A stretch of 64,000 nt of DNA from Acrasis kona. Its lineage: Eukaryota; Heterolobosea; Eutetramitea; Acrasida; Acrasidae. A program made the position numbers and the translations under genes. The notes under the pieces were generated by a model that was given only the letters and a program-made list of their open reading frames with translations, was not told the origin of the DNA and did not search any database. Positions 20,094 through 30,286 of the stretch are shown here, piece after piece. How positions within the stretch are numbered: the first letter of the stretch is position 1; every line of letters begins with the position of its first letter. The stretch is taken from the NCBI GenBank assembly GCA_026419775.2, contig JAOPGA020001034.1, forward strand, positions 1-64,000, given 5' to 3'.

Positions 20094-20957
20094 TTACAGC
20101 ATGGCAATAACGACGGCTACTAGTGCAGAGAATCCGAATGCAACTGTTGATGCTGAAGAAGCTCTAGCATTATCTTCACCACTTTCATTGTTTCCAACTG
20201 GTGCTTTGGTGGCTGGCTTGGATACTTGTACTGGTGGAGATGTTGTTGTGGGTGCAGCAGTTGGGCATGCCTTGCAAACTGGGCAGTGGTCACCAGTGCG
20301 TCTAAATCTTCTTGCGGGTGATGCATTGTTGTCACCAGATAGGTTGGCATCAACGGTTCCGCATTTGCATGGTGGGCAAGTAGTTGGTGCAGCTGTTGTG
20401 GTTACTTGAACTGGTGGGGATGATTCAACTGGTGCTTCTGAAGTGGCTTGAACTGGTGGAGATGTGGTTGTTGGTGCGGCGGTGGTTGGGCAAGCCTTGC
20501 AAACTGGGCAGGCATCACCGTTACGTCTTTGTCTTCTGGCTGGGGAGGCGTTGTTGTCACCTGATAAGTTAGCATCAACAGTTCCACATGGGCATGGTGG
20601 GCAAGTAGTTGGTGCAGCTGTTGTGGTTACTTGAACTGGTGGAGAGGTGGTGGTTGGTGCAGCTGTTGTTGGGCAAGCCTTGCAAACTGGGCAGGCATCA
20701 CCGTTACGTCTTTGTCTTCTGGCTGGGGAGGCGTTGTTATCTCCGGATAGATTGGCATCAACAGTTCCACATGGGCATGGTGGGCAAGTAGTTGGTGCAG
20801 CTGTTGTGGTTACTTGAACTGGTGGAGAGGTGGTGGTTGGTGCAGCTGTTGTTGGTGCTGCGGTGGTGGGATCAGAGTTTCTTCTTTGGCGAGAAGAGTC
20901 TGCACTTACTGCGAAGATGATTGCAAGAGCAATGAAGATAGCTAGAATGAATTTCAT
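20094..20957 (-). CDS. Secreted/GPI-type Cys-Thr-Pro repeat protein with regular RxRR sites
   Basis: 287 aa. A signal peptide (1-19) leads into three tandem modules of about 61 aa and a hydrophobic C-terminal tail (about 265-287, ending VAVVIAML) of GPI-signal type. Each module contains a Thr/Pro-rich linker (TTTSPPVQVTTTAAPTT), a CPPCPCG or CPPCKCG knot, an acidic VDANLSGDNNASP stretch, a dibasic run (RRQRR or RRFRR at 80-84, 141-145 and 216-220) and CPVCKACP. A fourth dibasic site, RQRR, follows the signal peptide (23-26). RxRR is the consensus for furin/kexin-type convertases, so the protein may be a precursor cut into Cys-rich peptides. The Thr-rich linkers would be O-glycosylated if secreted. 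A mucin-like surface coat protein is the alternative. No homologue is recognised. Confidence 0.85.
   Translation of the reverse strand: MKFILAIFIALAIIFAVSADSSRQRRNSDPTTAAPTTAAPTTTSPPVQVTTTAAPTTCPPCPCGTVDANLSGDNNASPARRQRRNGDACPVCKACPTTAAPTTTSPPVQVTTTAAPTTCPPCPCGTVDANLSGDNNASPARRQRRNGDACPVCKACPTTAAPTTTSPPVQATSEAPVESSPPVQVTTTAAPTTCPPCKCGTVDANLSGDNNASPARRFRRTGDHCPVCKACPTAAPTTTSPPVQVSKPATKAPVGNNESGEDNARASSASTVAFGFSALVAVVIAML
20261..20860. repeat. Three-copy tandem repeat, 183-bp period
   Basis: DNA-level repeat underlying the Cys-Thr-Pro protein. Equivalent points (TTGGGCAAGCC or TTGGGCATGC) fall near 20261, 20486 and 20669. The last two copies are 183 bp apart (61 codons) and nearly identical. 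The first pair is 225 bp apart because a 42-bp (14-codon) Pro/Glu/Ser insert separates them. High identity between copies points to recent duplication or gene conversion. It is coding, not a CRISPR array. Confidence 0.8.
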
Positions 20958-21211
20958 TTAACTTGTTGTGTTTGTTTTTGTTGAGTTTTAACAAACAGCT
21001 GAGCTGTTTAAATAGGATAACCCAAACTAACTATAGATTCTAAAATTAGATGTTCTATAATAATCATTCATATTCCATATATATTATAACGCGCGAATTA
21101 TGATTTTTACAAGCAATTTAATTGGATTATTAGATTTATGCATAAATTATGCTAGTGCTAGTAATTGTAGATTTACTTATTTTATGGGCCCTTATTAAAC
21201 TAAACTGGAAT

Positions 21212-23370
21212 TTATACAAGTTGTAGTAATGACGGATATGGCGAACAATCAACAGCGCTTTGGTTAAAACAGTATCTGAATGCAAGATCAGCTTGAGGAG
21301 ATGACTGCACAACAATAGATTTGTGACCATTTGTCGGAAACAAAGAACTTAAAAATGATCCTATCCTCAATGCTGTTGGAGAGCTATTCTCTTCCATATA
21401 TAGCACAGGCCATTGGAACAAAATATCGTTGATAGTAACTCTACAAGGTACAATGTGTTTTCTGCGTAGCTGTTCTAACGTAATAAATTTATCAACTTGT
21501 ATTAAAGAGTTTAACATTGCATCGTAACTGACAATAGCAGCGGTGCGGGCTAATTTCCAAAAATCAACACTGCTTAACACAGGGATGCTAAATTGATCAC
21601 TAATCGAAAATGAAATACTTGGAAATGAAATACCAGCGTAATGGACATCCAGCACAATCTTATTTTTACTTTTTAATAAAGAGGTATTATTCAGTAACAA
21701 ATGATGATATAATTCAGTGCTTATTCTTGACTCAGTACCACTAGCCACAACAAAGCAAGTGTTGATACATCTTGTGGCTCCGCTGACATTAATAAATGTT
21801 TTGCGTTGCCCACAGGAACTATGCATTGGCCATAAAACTTTATTATCTATTTGATTGAAATGCCATTTTTCATTATAATCAATAAATGACCATCCTAGAG
21901 CCCCTCCAACAATAAACACTTTCTTTCCATCAATCATGCTCAGTAGCATATCATTACTCGATAATAAATGCTCCAGACTGGATAGCGCAGATAAGTGCTT
22001 TACAAGAAGATGACCGCCTCCATGAAAGCAACAAGTGGAACGTGTGACCACGCTAGTGTAAGGATGTTGCTTAGTCATCCAAAAGTCACCTCCCAAAACA
22101 ACACTAACAGTAGAATCTGTTAAATAGCTGTACATTAATTTGTTTTCCTCGCTTGGGCTAATATTGTCATGAATCTCTGTGACTTTATCAAGGATGAAAC
22201 TAAAATCAAAAACATCTAGAGTGCTTATACGCATTTCAGTTTGACAAAGTGATGGAGCGGACATTATTATGTCGGAAGAGCCGTAAACATCTTCCTCCTC
22301 TGAGACATATCCTTCTTCAATTTGATCATTTTTTAAAACTGGTGTAAAGTCAAACAATATAGAATGTTTATTATTTTGTTCGATCAACCTGTATCTGGAT
22401 GATGCCACATCAGATTTTACCAAATACTCGTTAATGTTATCAGTAAGAGATATGGACTTCCACAGACTCAAAGCCCTGAATGATACAAAAAAATTAAGAG
22501 GAATGATGGGAGCCAGGTACATTATATCGGAGTCTTGATCAACTTGGTGACCAAGTTCATTTACAATGGAATTTGATACAAAATTGTCTTTACACTACAA
22601 TACATATGAACAACAACAGATTATGTGATAAAACTTACAATCAAGTCAGCGAATATTATTATTTTGTTAGATGAAGATGTTAACAAGTCGATGGATTCAA
22701 CTGAAAACATATTTTGTTGTAATTGCACAGTGGGTAAGATAGAACAGGTTTGGGGGAGACCAGCACCAATGTACGTTACCATTTCTATATGACCTATCCC
22801 GGGTACTACCTGTTTATTAATTATATTCTGCACCACAAAAAGATTTATAATTGGAGCATTTAAAAACAACACAGACTGCGATGCCAGAATCTCGAAGATC
22901 TGTATACCACTCTTGTTCTTCGTTTGATTTTTGGATAAACAGTGTATGTTGATGTCTGTAATAAACCCGCCAATGCTTATATAACACCGCCTTGGGTGAT
23001 ACATGTACGTGTATTTTGGCGTTTTGTGATGGTACACCTCATAATCAACATCTTCCTCCCTCAAAATTCCTAACAGTATACTTAAACGATAGGGTAGTGT
23101 TAACGGTACATTTTCGGGTAAGTAACTCATGAATGTGTAATTGCGGGATGCATTTATGAAAGTAATATATGTAAATTTTGAATTTTGATTCACATTTAAT
23201 CCAACTGAGATCGTGGCTTTAGAAGGATGCTGCTTCGAAAATTTAGAATATTTTATGGTGGTAGATTCCTGGCTAATTATGGGTAACTCCACATCGCTCA
23301 ACTTCTTTATCAACTCTGTGATATGGTCCTTATTTTGAGTTTGCTCAAAGATGTGGAGGATTGCGTCCAT
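21212..23370 (-). CDS. Hypothetical protein of 704 aa, two exons
   Basis: Two exons, 22639-23370 and 21212-22594, joined across a 44-nt GTAAGT...TTGTAG intron, keep one frame (DLI joined to CKDNFVS). The ATG at 23370 is used; the codon before it is GTG. The protein has no signal peptide or clear membrane helix and is rich in Ser, Ile, Asn and Leu. An acidic linker (EEGYVSEEEDVYG, about residue 330) splits it into two globular halves. The second half has short beta-rich motifs (VVLGGDFWM, VFIVGGALGWSF, ATRCINTCFVV). I do not recognise a family. It shares a 506-bp divergent promoter region with the K+ channel gene. Function unknown. Confidence 0.75.
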
Positions 23371-23876
23371 CACCTGATTATTCGTTACAAAAAGATATTA
23401 GTCAACTTGGTTGAAGGATAATCAATCACCACAACAAGGTTTGAAGAGTTTATGTATAAAAGACAGTATGTCATGAGGATATCAAGATGCTGACAATAAA
23501 CTATATCTATGAAGAATGAGAAGAATTAGCTGGAGAAAGTAATAACCTCTTACTTTCGCATTATAAATAAAAAAGAAGACATGACTAAGCTATAACATAC
23601 GATTGAGCAATTTGAATTATAGTAGTTGATGTGGACAAAACTTGAGCACCGGCAAGAGGAAAATAGAACAAAACATACATACATCTGAGTTGCATAAAGT
23701 AAACTTTTTTTTTCTAAAAAATGTGTTATGTATTTTATGAGACAACCCGCCAATTTTGCTATTAAAAAGGAACAAAGCGCATTACCTTTGTTTCTCGCAA
23801 TACCCATGTAAAAACGCGTTTCCGTTGGTTAACTCGCCCCAATCAATCAATTGGTTGACTGCTAGAAGAACTATTC
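23371..23876. other. Divergent intergenic region between orphan and K+ channel genes
   Basis: 506 bp, AT-rich, between two outward-facing starts. An 85-codon minus-strand frame (23550-23807) begins with ATG and is rich in Cys, Ser and aromatic residues. Nothing supports it, though its first codons run into a GTAATG donor-like site, so it could be a first exon. Otherwise I see only promoter-like sequence. Confidence 0.3.
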
Positions 23877-25001
23877 ATGAAGGAGGACGGAGTGGATAAC
23901 AACTTCACACCAGCAGATGCCTTGCAGATAAGCTTGGATGAACTAAACCAGACTACCGAAGATTTCGTAAACAAGCCGAGAACACAATCGAATACATCAT
24001 CCCCACGTTCCCTTACACAACCAATAAGTATGCACAGGAGATTTCGTAACAAATTGAAGGAAATCATCGACCAACCATCCTCCTCGATAGTGGCGAAAGT
24101 ATACTTTTTGGTTATCGCGTTACTCGTTTCAGCATCGGTAGTTATCATGATTTTAGATTCACATGCTTCACTTGATGAAAATGCAAGCGCCATAATGATA
24201 GCGGACGGCGTAACAAATGGTCTTTTACTGCTCGATTTACTTTTGAGATTTTATGCAAGTGTTCATAGTGTCAAACGTCTTGTGAAGTTCATAACAAGTA
24301 TAACTAACATTACTGATTTCCTCGCAACTCTGCCCTTCTTTATTGTCGTGTTGTTTGATAGAATATTAGGAATGTATCCTAGTATTGGTATATTGCGTGT
24401 CTTTCGATTATTAAGGCTGTTGAGACTTTTGAACTTTTCTACAAGAATGAGAGCCTTGTGGTTGGCTTTAAAAATGAGCATAACTGTCATTGCCAGTATC
24501 ATGTTCATTACCATGTTGTGTGTATTAATTTCCTCCACTATTGAGTATTACCTTGAAAGAGGTACTTGGGACTCTACTGAAAGAGTCTGGAGACGTCACG
24601 ATGGAACAATATCTCCCTTCTCTTCTATTCCGCAGTCCATGTGGTGGAGCATACTTACGTTGTTGGCCGTGGGCTACGGAGATATCGTGCCAATCACTCC
24701 CATTGGTAAGTTTGCTGGCGCCATGACAATGATTGTTGGGATCCTTCTTATAAGCATGCCGTCGCTTATATTGAGCAAGACGTACACTGAATTACTTGCT
24801 AATCAAATGAGAACTGAGGATGAGACGAGGGAGGATTTGAGAATGGACTTGATGAAGTTTATGGAAAAGAGAACGCTTATGATTGAAAACATTCAATTGT
24901 TGATGGAGCGACAGGAGATGATGATGAGGGATGTTGAGTCGAATAGAGCTCAAATGGCCGAACTATCAAAGCTCATCCAAAGAAATACGGGTATGCATTA
25001 A
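23877..25001 (+). CDS. Voltage-gated potassium channel, six transmembrane segments
   Basis: Single-exon 374-aa channel subunit. A polar cytosolic N-terminus (1-62) precedes S1 (VYFLVIALLVSASVVIMI), S2 with acidic residues, S3 (ITDFLATLPFFIVVLF) and an S4 with arginines every third residue (RVFRLLRLLRLLNF, about 172-186). S5, a pore helix and the K+ selectivity filter LLAVGYGDIVP (about 264-274) follow, then S6 (AMTMIVGILLISMPSLIL). The filter GYGD is canonical for K+ channels; the preceding Ala-Val in place of Thr-Val is a small deviation. The C-terminus (about 305-370) is charged and heptad-like, probably a tetramerising coiled coil. It forms homotetramers in the plasma or an internal membrane by family knowledge. 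There is no cyclic-nucleotide or T1 domain. Confidence 0.93.
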   Translation: MKEDGVDNNFTPADALQISLDELNQTTEDFVNKPRTQSNTSSPRSLTQPISMHRRFRNKLKEIIDQPSSSIVAKVYFLVIALLVSASVVIMILDSHASLDENASAIMIADGVTNGLLLLDLLLRFYASVHSVKRLVKFITSITNITDFLATLPFFIVVLFDRILGMYPSIGILRVFRLLRLLRLLNFSTRMRALWLALKMSITVIASIMFITMLCVLISSTIEYYLERGTWDSTERVWRRHDGTISPFSSIPQSMWWSILTLLAVGYGDIVPITPIGKFAGAMTMIVGILLISMPSLILSKTYTELLANQMRTEDETREDLRMDLMKFMEKRTLMIENIQLLMERQEMMMRDVESNRAQMAELSKLIQRNTGMH

Positions 25002-25235
25002 CCTTTTGGAGGTATGAACATTGTTTGTATTTACTCAATGATGTATATCCTTGCGACGTACAATAAAAATATATCGGTGTAAGAAGGTTTGCTCCAATTA
25101 TAGTACTGAATTGAACATAAAATAAATACTTTGTTATGTATAATTGTGTGTTTTTGGTGTCGAAAGTGAAGGTGGATATTTGAATGATGGATGTTGCGGC
25201 GACCCGCAATGATCTAACTGTCAACCTTGAGAAAA

Positions 25236-26748
25236 ATGGGTGACTACTCTGAATGGGATTGCGCACGAGTTCAACAGTGGCTGAGAGATATTGGATTGGA
25301 AGAATACACAGACACTTTCAAAAATCATAAAATTGATGGGAACGTTCTTTCTATGCTCAACGAAACCGACCTGAGAGAAAAACCATTGTGCATGTCTGTT
25401 CTGGGGGATATAAAAAGATTATCCAAGGAACTTGATTCACTAAAAAAAGGATTATCACCACTCAAAATTGAGCCTACACCACAAAGAGAGATTAAGAAGA
25501 TGGAGCTGGTGAGGAGAAGAATTAGTCAAATTCCAGAACTATTCAATTCTAAAGTTGGTTCATACAGTCACAACATGTTGGAGCGCTATGAAGTAAGTTT
25601 AACAGTTTCAAAATACTAAAGACAAACAGCACATTCTTCCCAGCATTTTAACTGCAAAACTTTGGCAACCAGATGAAAGATGGATAAGTAGCGTCGTTAA
25701 ACTTGCTGCATCAGCACTTTATCTGTTCTTTTCGATTTTTTGTACATCTTTCGTAATGATGCTGTGCCATGAGAGGGTCCCAGATACAGTACTTTACCCA
25801 CCATTACCTGACATTGTGTAAATGAACAAACAATAATTTACTTACGCCCCTCACAGATTAGATAATCTACCACACATTCCGTGGGCATTCAAAGTTGCAG
25901 AGGTTAGATTCTTAATTTCAACCATTTCTTATGTTGATTAGATCATCGTTTTCATACTCGCTTCCATTCTTGTATTTGATGTCATCTTCCACGCCCATCG
26001 AATGATCATTTTGAGAAGGTTTTGTGCCATCACTGGTAGCATTTTCATGTTGAGATGCGTCACCATGTTTGTGACCTCACTTTCGGTGCCAGGTAAACAC
26101 TTGAGCAGTGATTGTAAAAAGATGTCTGATGGGTTTGGTGACTGGGATGCAAAGTTATCTCGTGCATGGACCATTGCAAGCGGACTTGGTCTATCAGTAG
26201 CGGGAGTCACAACTGTAAGTGAAATTTTATATTTTTAAAAATTAACATTTTTCTAGTGTGGTGATTACATGTTTAGTGGTCATTCGTCCATTTTAACATT
26301 ATTGAATTTCTTCATCAACGAATATACACCTTATAGTTGGAAAGGACTTCACGTCATCTCATGGTGTCTTAACATGTTTGGTATGTTTTTCGTATTAGCA
26401 GCACATGAACATTATACTTTGGACGTTATTTGTGCCTTCTACATTAGCAGCAGAATGTTCATGCATTATCATCGTAAGACTATTTGATTACACATTCATT
26501 AAATTATAGAACTTGCAAACATTCATCATGTAGTGCAGAAGAATGCGGAGAGGGAGAGGATAAGATCTTGGTTCCCAATGTTTTCGTTTTTGGAGTCGGA
26601 GACGGAAGGAATCGTACCTTATGAATTCGAGTATCCTTGGACACCATTGTTTGGCGAGAAGGCCAATCATGTAACGTCACCTTACACAACAAAAAAGTCG
26701 AAAAAAAAGAGAAAAACAAGTTCAGGAACTCCAATCGAGTCATTGTAA
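25236..26748 (+). CDS. SAM-domain sphingomyelin synthase-related protein (SAMD8/SMSr-like)
   Basis: Six exons (25236-25592, 25630-25817, 25857-25902, 25942-26214, 26257-26473, 26510-26748) with introns of 36-42 nt give 439 aa. Residues about 5-70 form a SAM domain ([17 protein letters not shown]). Then come a loop with HERVPD...YPPLPDI and multiple membrane helices. The lipid phosphate phosphatase-like catalytic residues are His in [11 protein letters not shown] and His/Asp in [13 protein letters not shown], the H-H-D triad of sphingomyelin synthases. A Lys-rich cytosolic tail ends the protein. Animal SMSr makes ceramide phosphoethanolamine in the ER (established). In protists the family also makes inositol or choline phosphosphingolipids, so the head group is uncertain. 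The ATG at 25236 is used. The end is convergent with Vps34, with 9 bp between stops. Confidence 0.92.
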
Positions 26749-26763
26749 TAATTAAATTTATTT
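26749..26763. terminator. Shared 3' end of SMSr-like and Vps34 genes
   Basis: Only nine bases separate the two stop codons. ATTAAA (26751-26756) serves the plus gene as a variant poly(A) hexamer, and AATAAA on the minus strand (26757-26762) overlaps the Vps34 TAA. Both transcripts must end inside the other gene's coding sequence. Confidence 0.55.
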
Positions 26764-29354
26764 CTTCCAATACTGTCCATATCTGTGTACTTGATCATAA
26801 ATATTTGCGAACATTGCTCTTTTGCTGTCATTGATTACACCCTGCATAAACCTCATTGCTTCAGGATCCTTCAAATCTAATCTAAACCGTTCTTGAACCT
26901 TCATGATGTTTTTATAGCGATCGGATTGATTAGACATTTTGTTCGTGTCCTTATCGATATCATCAATGTTTGCATCGATCATCAACAGGAACAAATTGAT
27001 AATTAGATTTGCAGATTTCCTAAAAATGTTATACGCTTCACAACAAAAAGATAAAAATCTCTCGTATCCTTTTGATTGAGCACCTCCCATTCCTTCCACC
27101 ATCTCTCTACAAAGTTTCATTGGCGGTGGAAAGCTCTTTGGATCATTTCCAAGTATATAACCAAAATCAATGTGAAACAATTTACCATCATTCGTAACAA
27201 GCAAATTATCCAAATGCCGATCTCCAACACCCAAGATATATGTAATCACGCAGTACGCCGCACAGCTCTTGATAAAATTATCACATGCCTCCTCATAAGC
27301 TCTTTCATCATTTTTACAAATTTCTCTAAACCAACTACGCACACCCACATACTTGGTCACTATAGATTCTAAAGTCACACTAGGAGTCACACATTCCACA
27401 AAACCAACATCTCCGCTACAAGCCAACACATTGTAAGGAGTCAACTTTAGATCCATTCCATTCTTTTGCAACAAACCATCCATGACCTGAATAATTTGAA
27501 TCATGAGTTGATCTTGTCTCAAATCATCACCAATCTTAAAAATCACTTTATATTTTTTATTTTCTTCCGTTTCAAAACACAACAAGATGGGATATGAATT
27601 GGATTTAAAAACAGATGCATCGTTAGGATTAATTCTGATGGCACGCAAATGAGGATCAATAGGAAGAAAAACACCACGACCATTAAAAGTTTTCGACCAA
27701 TCCTTTTGATCGGTGTCTTTATTAGCATGTATTAGTAATTCCTTCAATTTGCTCTCCTTCAAGTCTCTATATTCAATCATCTTGAGTTGATTACAAATAT
27801 TTTGCAAATTAAAAACAAGATTTTGTTGTTTGATTAATTCATTTAATATTTTGGTGCCACCATTCTTTTTAATAAAATGTAGAAATTTACCACTCAATTT
27901 CTCGAAATGACCACAATGTGAATTTTCCTTGTTAATGGATTCCACTCTTAGGTACCAAAAAAAATAATTGGCAAGATTAAAGTGATTGGCACATCTAGAA
28001 ATGAGCAAATCTGCCAAATCTGATTCTACATTTTGTTTATCGTAGCGAAGAGATTGAATCAACTGTGGCAACATGCTCAGCAACCAATCATCGTCCGCAT
28101 CCTTTAATATATTAGCGGCATGACTCCTGAGCACTTGATTATTAGCAAACGTCTTGCTCAACAGCTCCAAGCAATCTACAAGCTCTATTCGAGTCCACCT
28201 CTGTAACAAATTAATGGCCTCTTTATTTTCCTTTTCAATTTCCCAATCGACGCACCTCAAAAATTTAGTGAGCGCCTTTTTATCCTTTGCTAGCCAATAT
28301 CTATACTTCCAGAACAGTTGTTTCTCTTGTGGAGTGATTTGCTCCAAACTGGTCTTTTCTATAATCTTGTTGAGTAGTTTTCTGTCGTTGGAATCAGGTT
28401 CCAAGAAGAAATCTAAGAATCCATGACTTAGATGCATCGATAACTTCAAGTGCATTTTGGCCACTGGATTCTCTCGATCGATTTCAAGGTCCTGAATGTA
28501 TTCTTTGAGTATGTTTTGTGATGGTTGTTTTTGTCTTCGTTTGACGGCCTGTGTGAATTCGTGAAAGATGATTTTGGAATCGTACCTCTCGAACTCAATG
28601 TTAATGTATAAAGTGTCGTCCGCTCTGTCCATGATTTGGATGAGTTTGAGAATGCTGGCATTGAGCCATTGATCGTTAATGTTTGATTGTGGATCGGAGT
28701 GGATGCGATGTAGCGTTTGTTCTATTCTTGCGAACTCGCTCCCATGAATGGATATGTCTCCCATGGTTTCGCCCCCTTTTCGACCTGATGCGCTCTTCTT
28801 TTCCCATAACTTTAGTTTGTGGCTGCCCATCCTTAAAACCCCAACGTCGTCAAATAAACTATAGGTGCTTCCTCCGACGATGACCTGCTTTTGAGGGGAG
28901 AAGATATCGTACACCGTGAGGCACAGGACTGTGCTAGGTGTGATTTCGGATATTTTAACGGGAAAAACAATCCATTCTGTCCATTCTTTGTTCTTGTGCT
29001 GAGAACGATAGGACGTTTTGATTGAGGGACAGAGTTGACAATCATCATCAATTAGCTGGCAGAGAACGTACATGTCCTCACGCTTTGAAGTCAAATTTGA
29101 TGGTGGAGTACGGGGGTCTTTGATAAAGTCCATAATTGTGTTGTTTTGGACAGTGTCATTTCGGTTATCTTGAAAATCTCTTGAAATAAAAGACCCACTA
29201 ATAATTGTTAGGCTTGAAGGGAAACGAAAACTTACATCCTGACTGATATAAAAGAATTTACTTCTGATGAATGTGCCACCTTAAACATTGAGTTCTTTCA
29301 TTACAATTTAAAATCTAAAAATAGAGCAAAATTCCAGATTACATTAATAGTCAT
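26758..29354 (-). CDS. VPS34: Class III phosphatidylinositol 3-kinase Vps34
   Basis: Makes PI3P for autophagy and endosomal sorting. The long exon shows a C2 domain (YVLCQLIDD, TSYRSQ...EWTEWIVFPVKI, VGGSTYSLFDD), a helical domain (about 260-480 of the full model) and the lipid kinase core with VIFKIGDDLRQDQL, the catalytic loop GVGDRHLDNLL and the activation loop HIDFGYILG. The C-terminus ends YGQYWKK. The ATG at 29133 starts inside the C2 domain. The frame stays open upstream and reads KFFYISQD, which aligns with the N-terminus of yeast and human Vps34. A 50-nt first exon (29305-29354) and a 41-nt intron (29264-29304, GTAATG...CAG) give an in-phase ATG and 851 aa, near the usual 870-890. 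Kinase identity is certain; the first exon is inferred. The TAA overlaps AATAAA. Confidence 0.92.
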
Positions 29355-29701
29355 ACTTAGCTTAAAGTGCGCCTGAATTCATTTGGATATCTGCTACCTT
29401 TATGAGTGTCACTATCGTCGATAACAATAGCAGTAATATATGATTGATTCTATATTTAAGGTTGATTAGATGTACATTACTATGATTAGGTTGGTCAGAC
29501 CTGGATGGATCAAGAAACGATCATAGCATATCTTTATGACTTTCAGCTTCAACATTCGTGATCAACTACGTTCCTTCGTATTTCTCACACTCACATGAAT
29601 ATTGGCCCACTAGTATTATAATATACGTCGGATATTAAAAACAATACACAAAATAAAACGCATTTGATAAATAGAAAAACTTAGTTTATTTAACAGTCAC
29701 T
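29355..29701. other. Intergenic region, no gene seen
   Basis: About 350 bp between the Vps34 start and the 3' end of the Thr-Pro mucin gene, both on the minus strand. AT-rich, with no reading frame or RNA element I can support; presumably the Vps34 promoter. Confidence 0.35.
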
Positions 29702-30286
29702 TTATAGCATGACAACCAATACGGCTATCAAAGCAACCCATAAGGAGGCGACGGTCTTTGGTGAACTGCTGGTTGCGGTTGGAACTGGGACTCTAGTGGA
29801 TGTAGCAGAAGGTGATGGTGATGGGGTAGCGGTTGTGTTGCTTGGTGTTGGTGTTGGGGTGGCTGTTGAGTTGCTGGTTGGGGTAGCTGTTGCAGTAGCA
29901 TTAAGGGTGGCTGTAGCAGTTGGGGTTGGGGTTGGTGTAGGTGTTGAAGTGGCAGTTAAAGTGGCAGTTGGTGTTGGTGTTGGGGTTGGTGTTGCGGTGG
30001 GGGTTGGTGTGGGGGTTGGAGTTGGAGTTGGAGTGCGTGTTGGAGTTGGGGTTGGAGTTGGGGTTGGTGTTGGTGTTGCGGTGGGGGTTGGAGTTGGAGT
30101 TGGGGTTGGTGTTGGGGTTGGTGTTGGAGTAGGTGTTGCGGTGGGGGTTGGGGTTGGTGTTGGAGTTGCGGTGGGGGTTGGGGTTGCAGTGGGGGTTGGT
30201 GTGTCGGTGGGTGTGGCGGTAGTTTGAGCAAGCACGTTAACAAATACGAATGCAAGTACGATTGCAACTAACAACACCTTAGACAT
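29702..30286 (-). CDS. Thr-Pro repeat mucin-like protein with signal peptide and GPI-type tail
   Basis: 194 aa. A clean signal peptide (1-20, ending NVLA) is followed by about 110 residues of [10 protein letters not shown] repeats, a more degenerate Thr/Ala/Ser/Asn region with NxT sequons, and a C-terminal hydrophobic segment ([16 protein letters not shown]) typical of GPI addition. If secreted it would be a densely O-glycosylated rod on the cell surface or cyst/spore wall, which is an inference from composition. The repeat DNA is a slippage-prone GTTGGN array, so allele length is likely variable. No catalytic domain is present. The Cys-rich repeat protein at 20 kb has the same overall layout (signal, Thr/Pro repeats, GPI-type tail) but no shared sequence. 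Confidence 0.85.
   Translation of the reverse strand: MSKVLLVAIVLAFVFVNVLAQTTATPTDTPTPTATPTPTATPTPTPTPTATPTPTPTPTPTPTPTPTPTATPTPTPTPTPTPTRTPTPTPTPTPTPTATPTPTPTPTATLTATSTPTPTPTPTATATLNATATATPTSNSTATPTPTPSNTTATPSPSPSATSTRVPVPTATSSSPKTVASLWVALIAVLVVML
29925..30215. repeat. Low-complexity GTTGGN/GGTGTT microsatellite-like array
   Basis: A long run of GGGGTTGGTGTT-type units on the plus strand, encoding Thr-Pro on the minus strand. Units are 6 and 12 bases with scattered GCGGTG interruptions (Ala codons). Frames on the opposite strand translate as Val-Gly repeats and are shadows. Confidence 0.8.

Noticed and set aside
20094-20957. CRISPR-like or satellite array
   Set aside because: The 183-bp repeats are in frame inside a secreted-protein gene and have no spacer structure.
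23550-23807. 85-codon minus-strand frame in the divergent promoter at 23.4-23.9 kb
   Set aside because: No homology or poly(A) context, and odd Cys/Ser composition. It could be a first exon, but no downstream exon was found.
29709-30227. 172-codon plus-strand Val-Gly frame opposite the Thr-Pro mucin
   Set aside because: Low-complexity complement of the repeat. The minus-strand reading has a signal peptide and GPI-type tail; the plus one does not.
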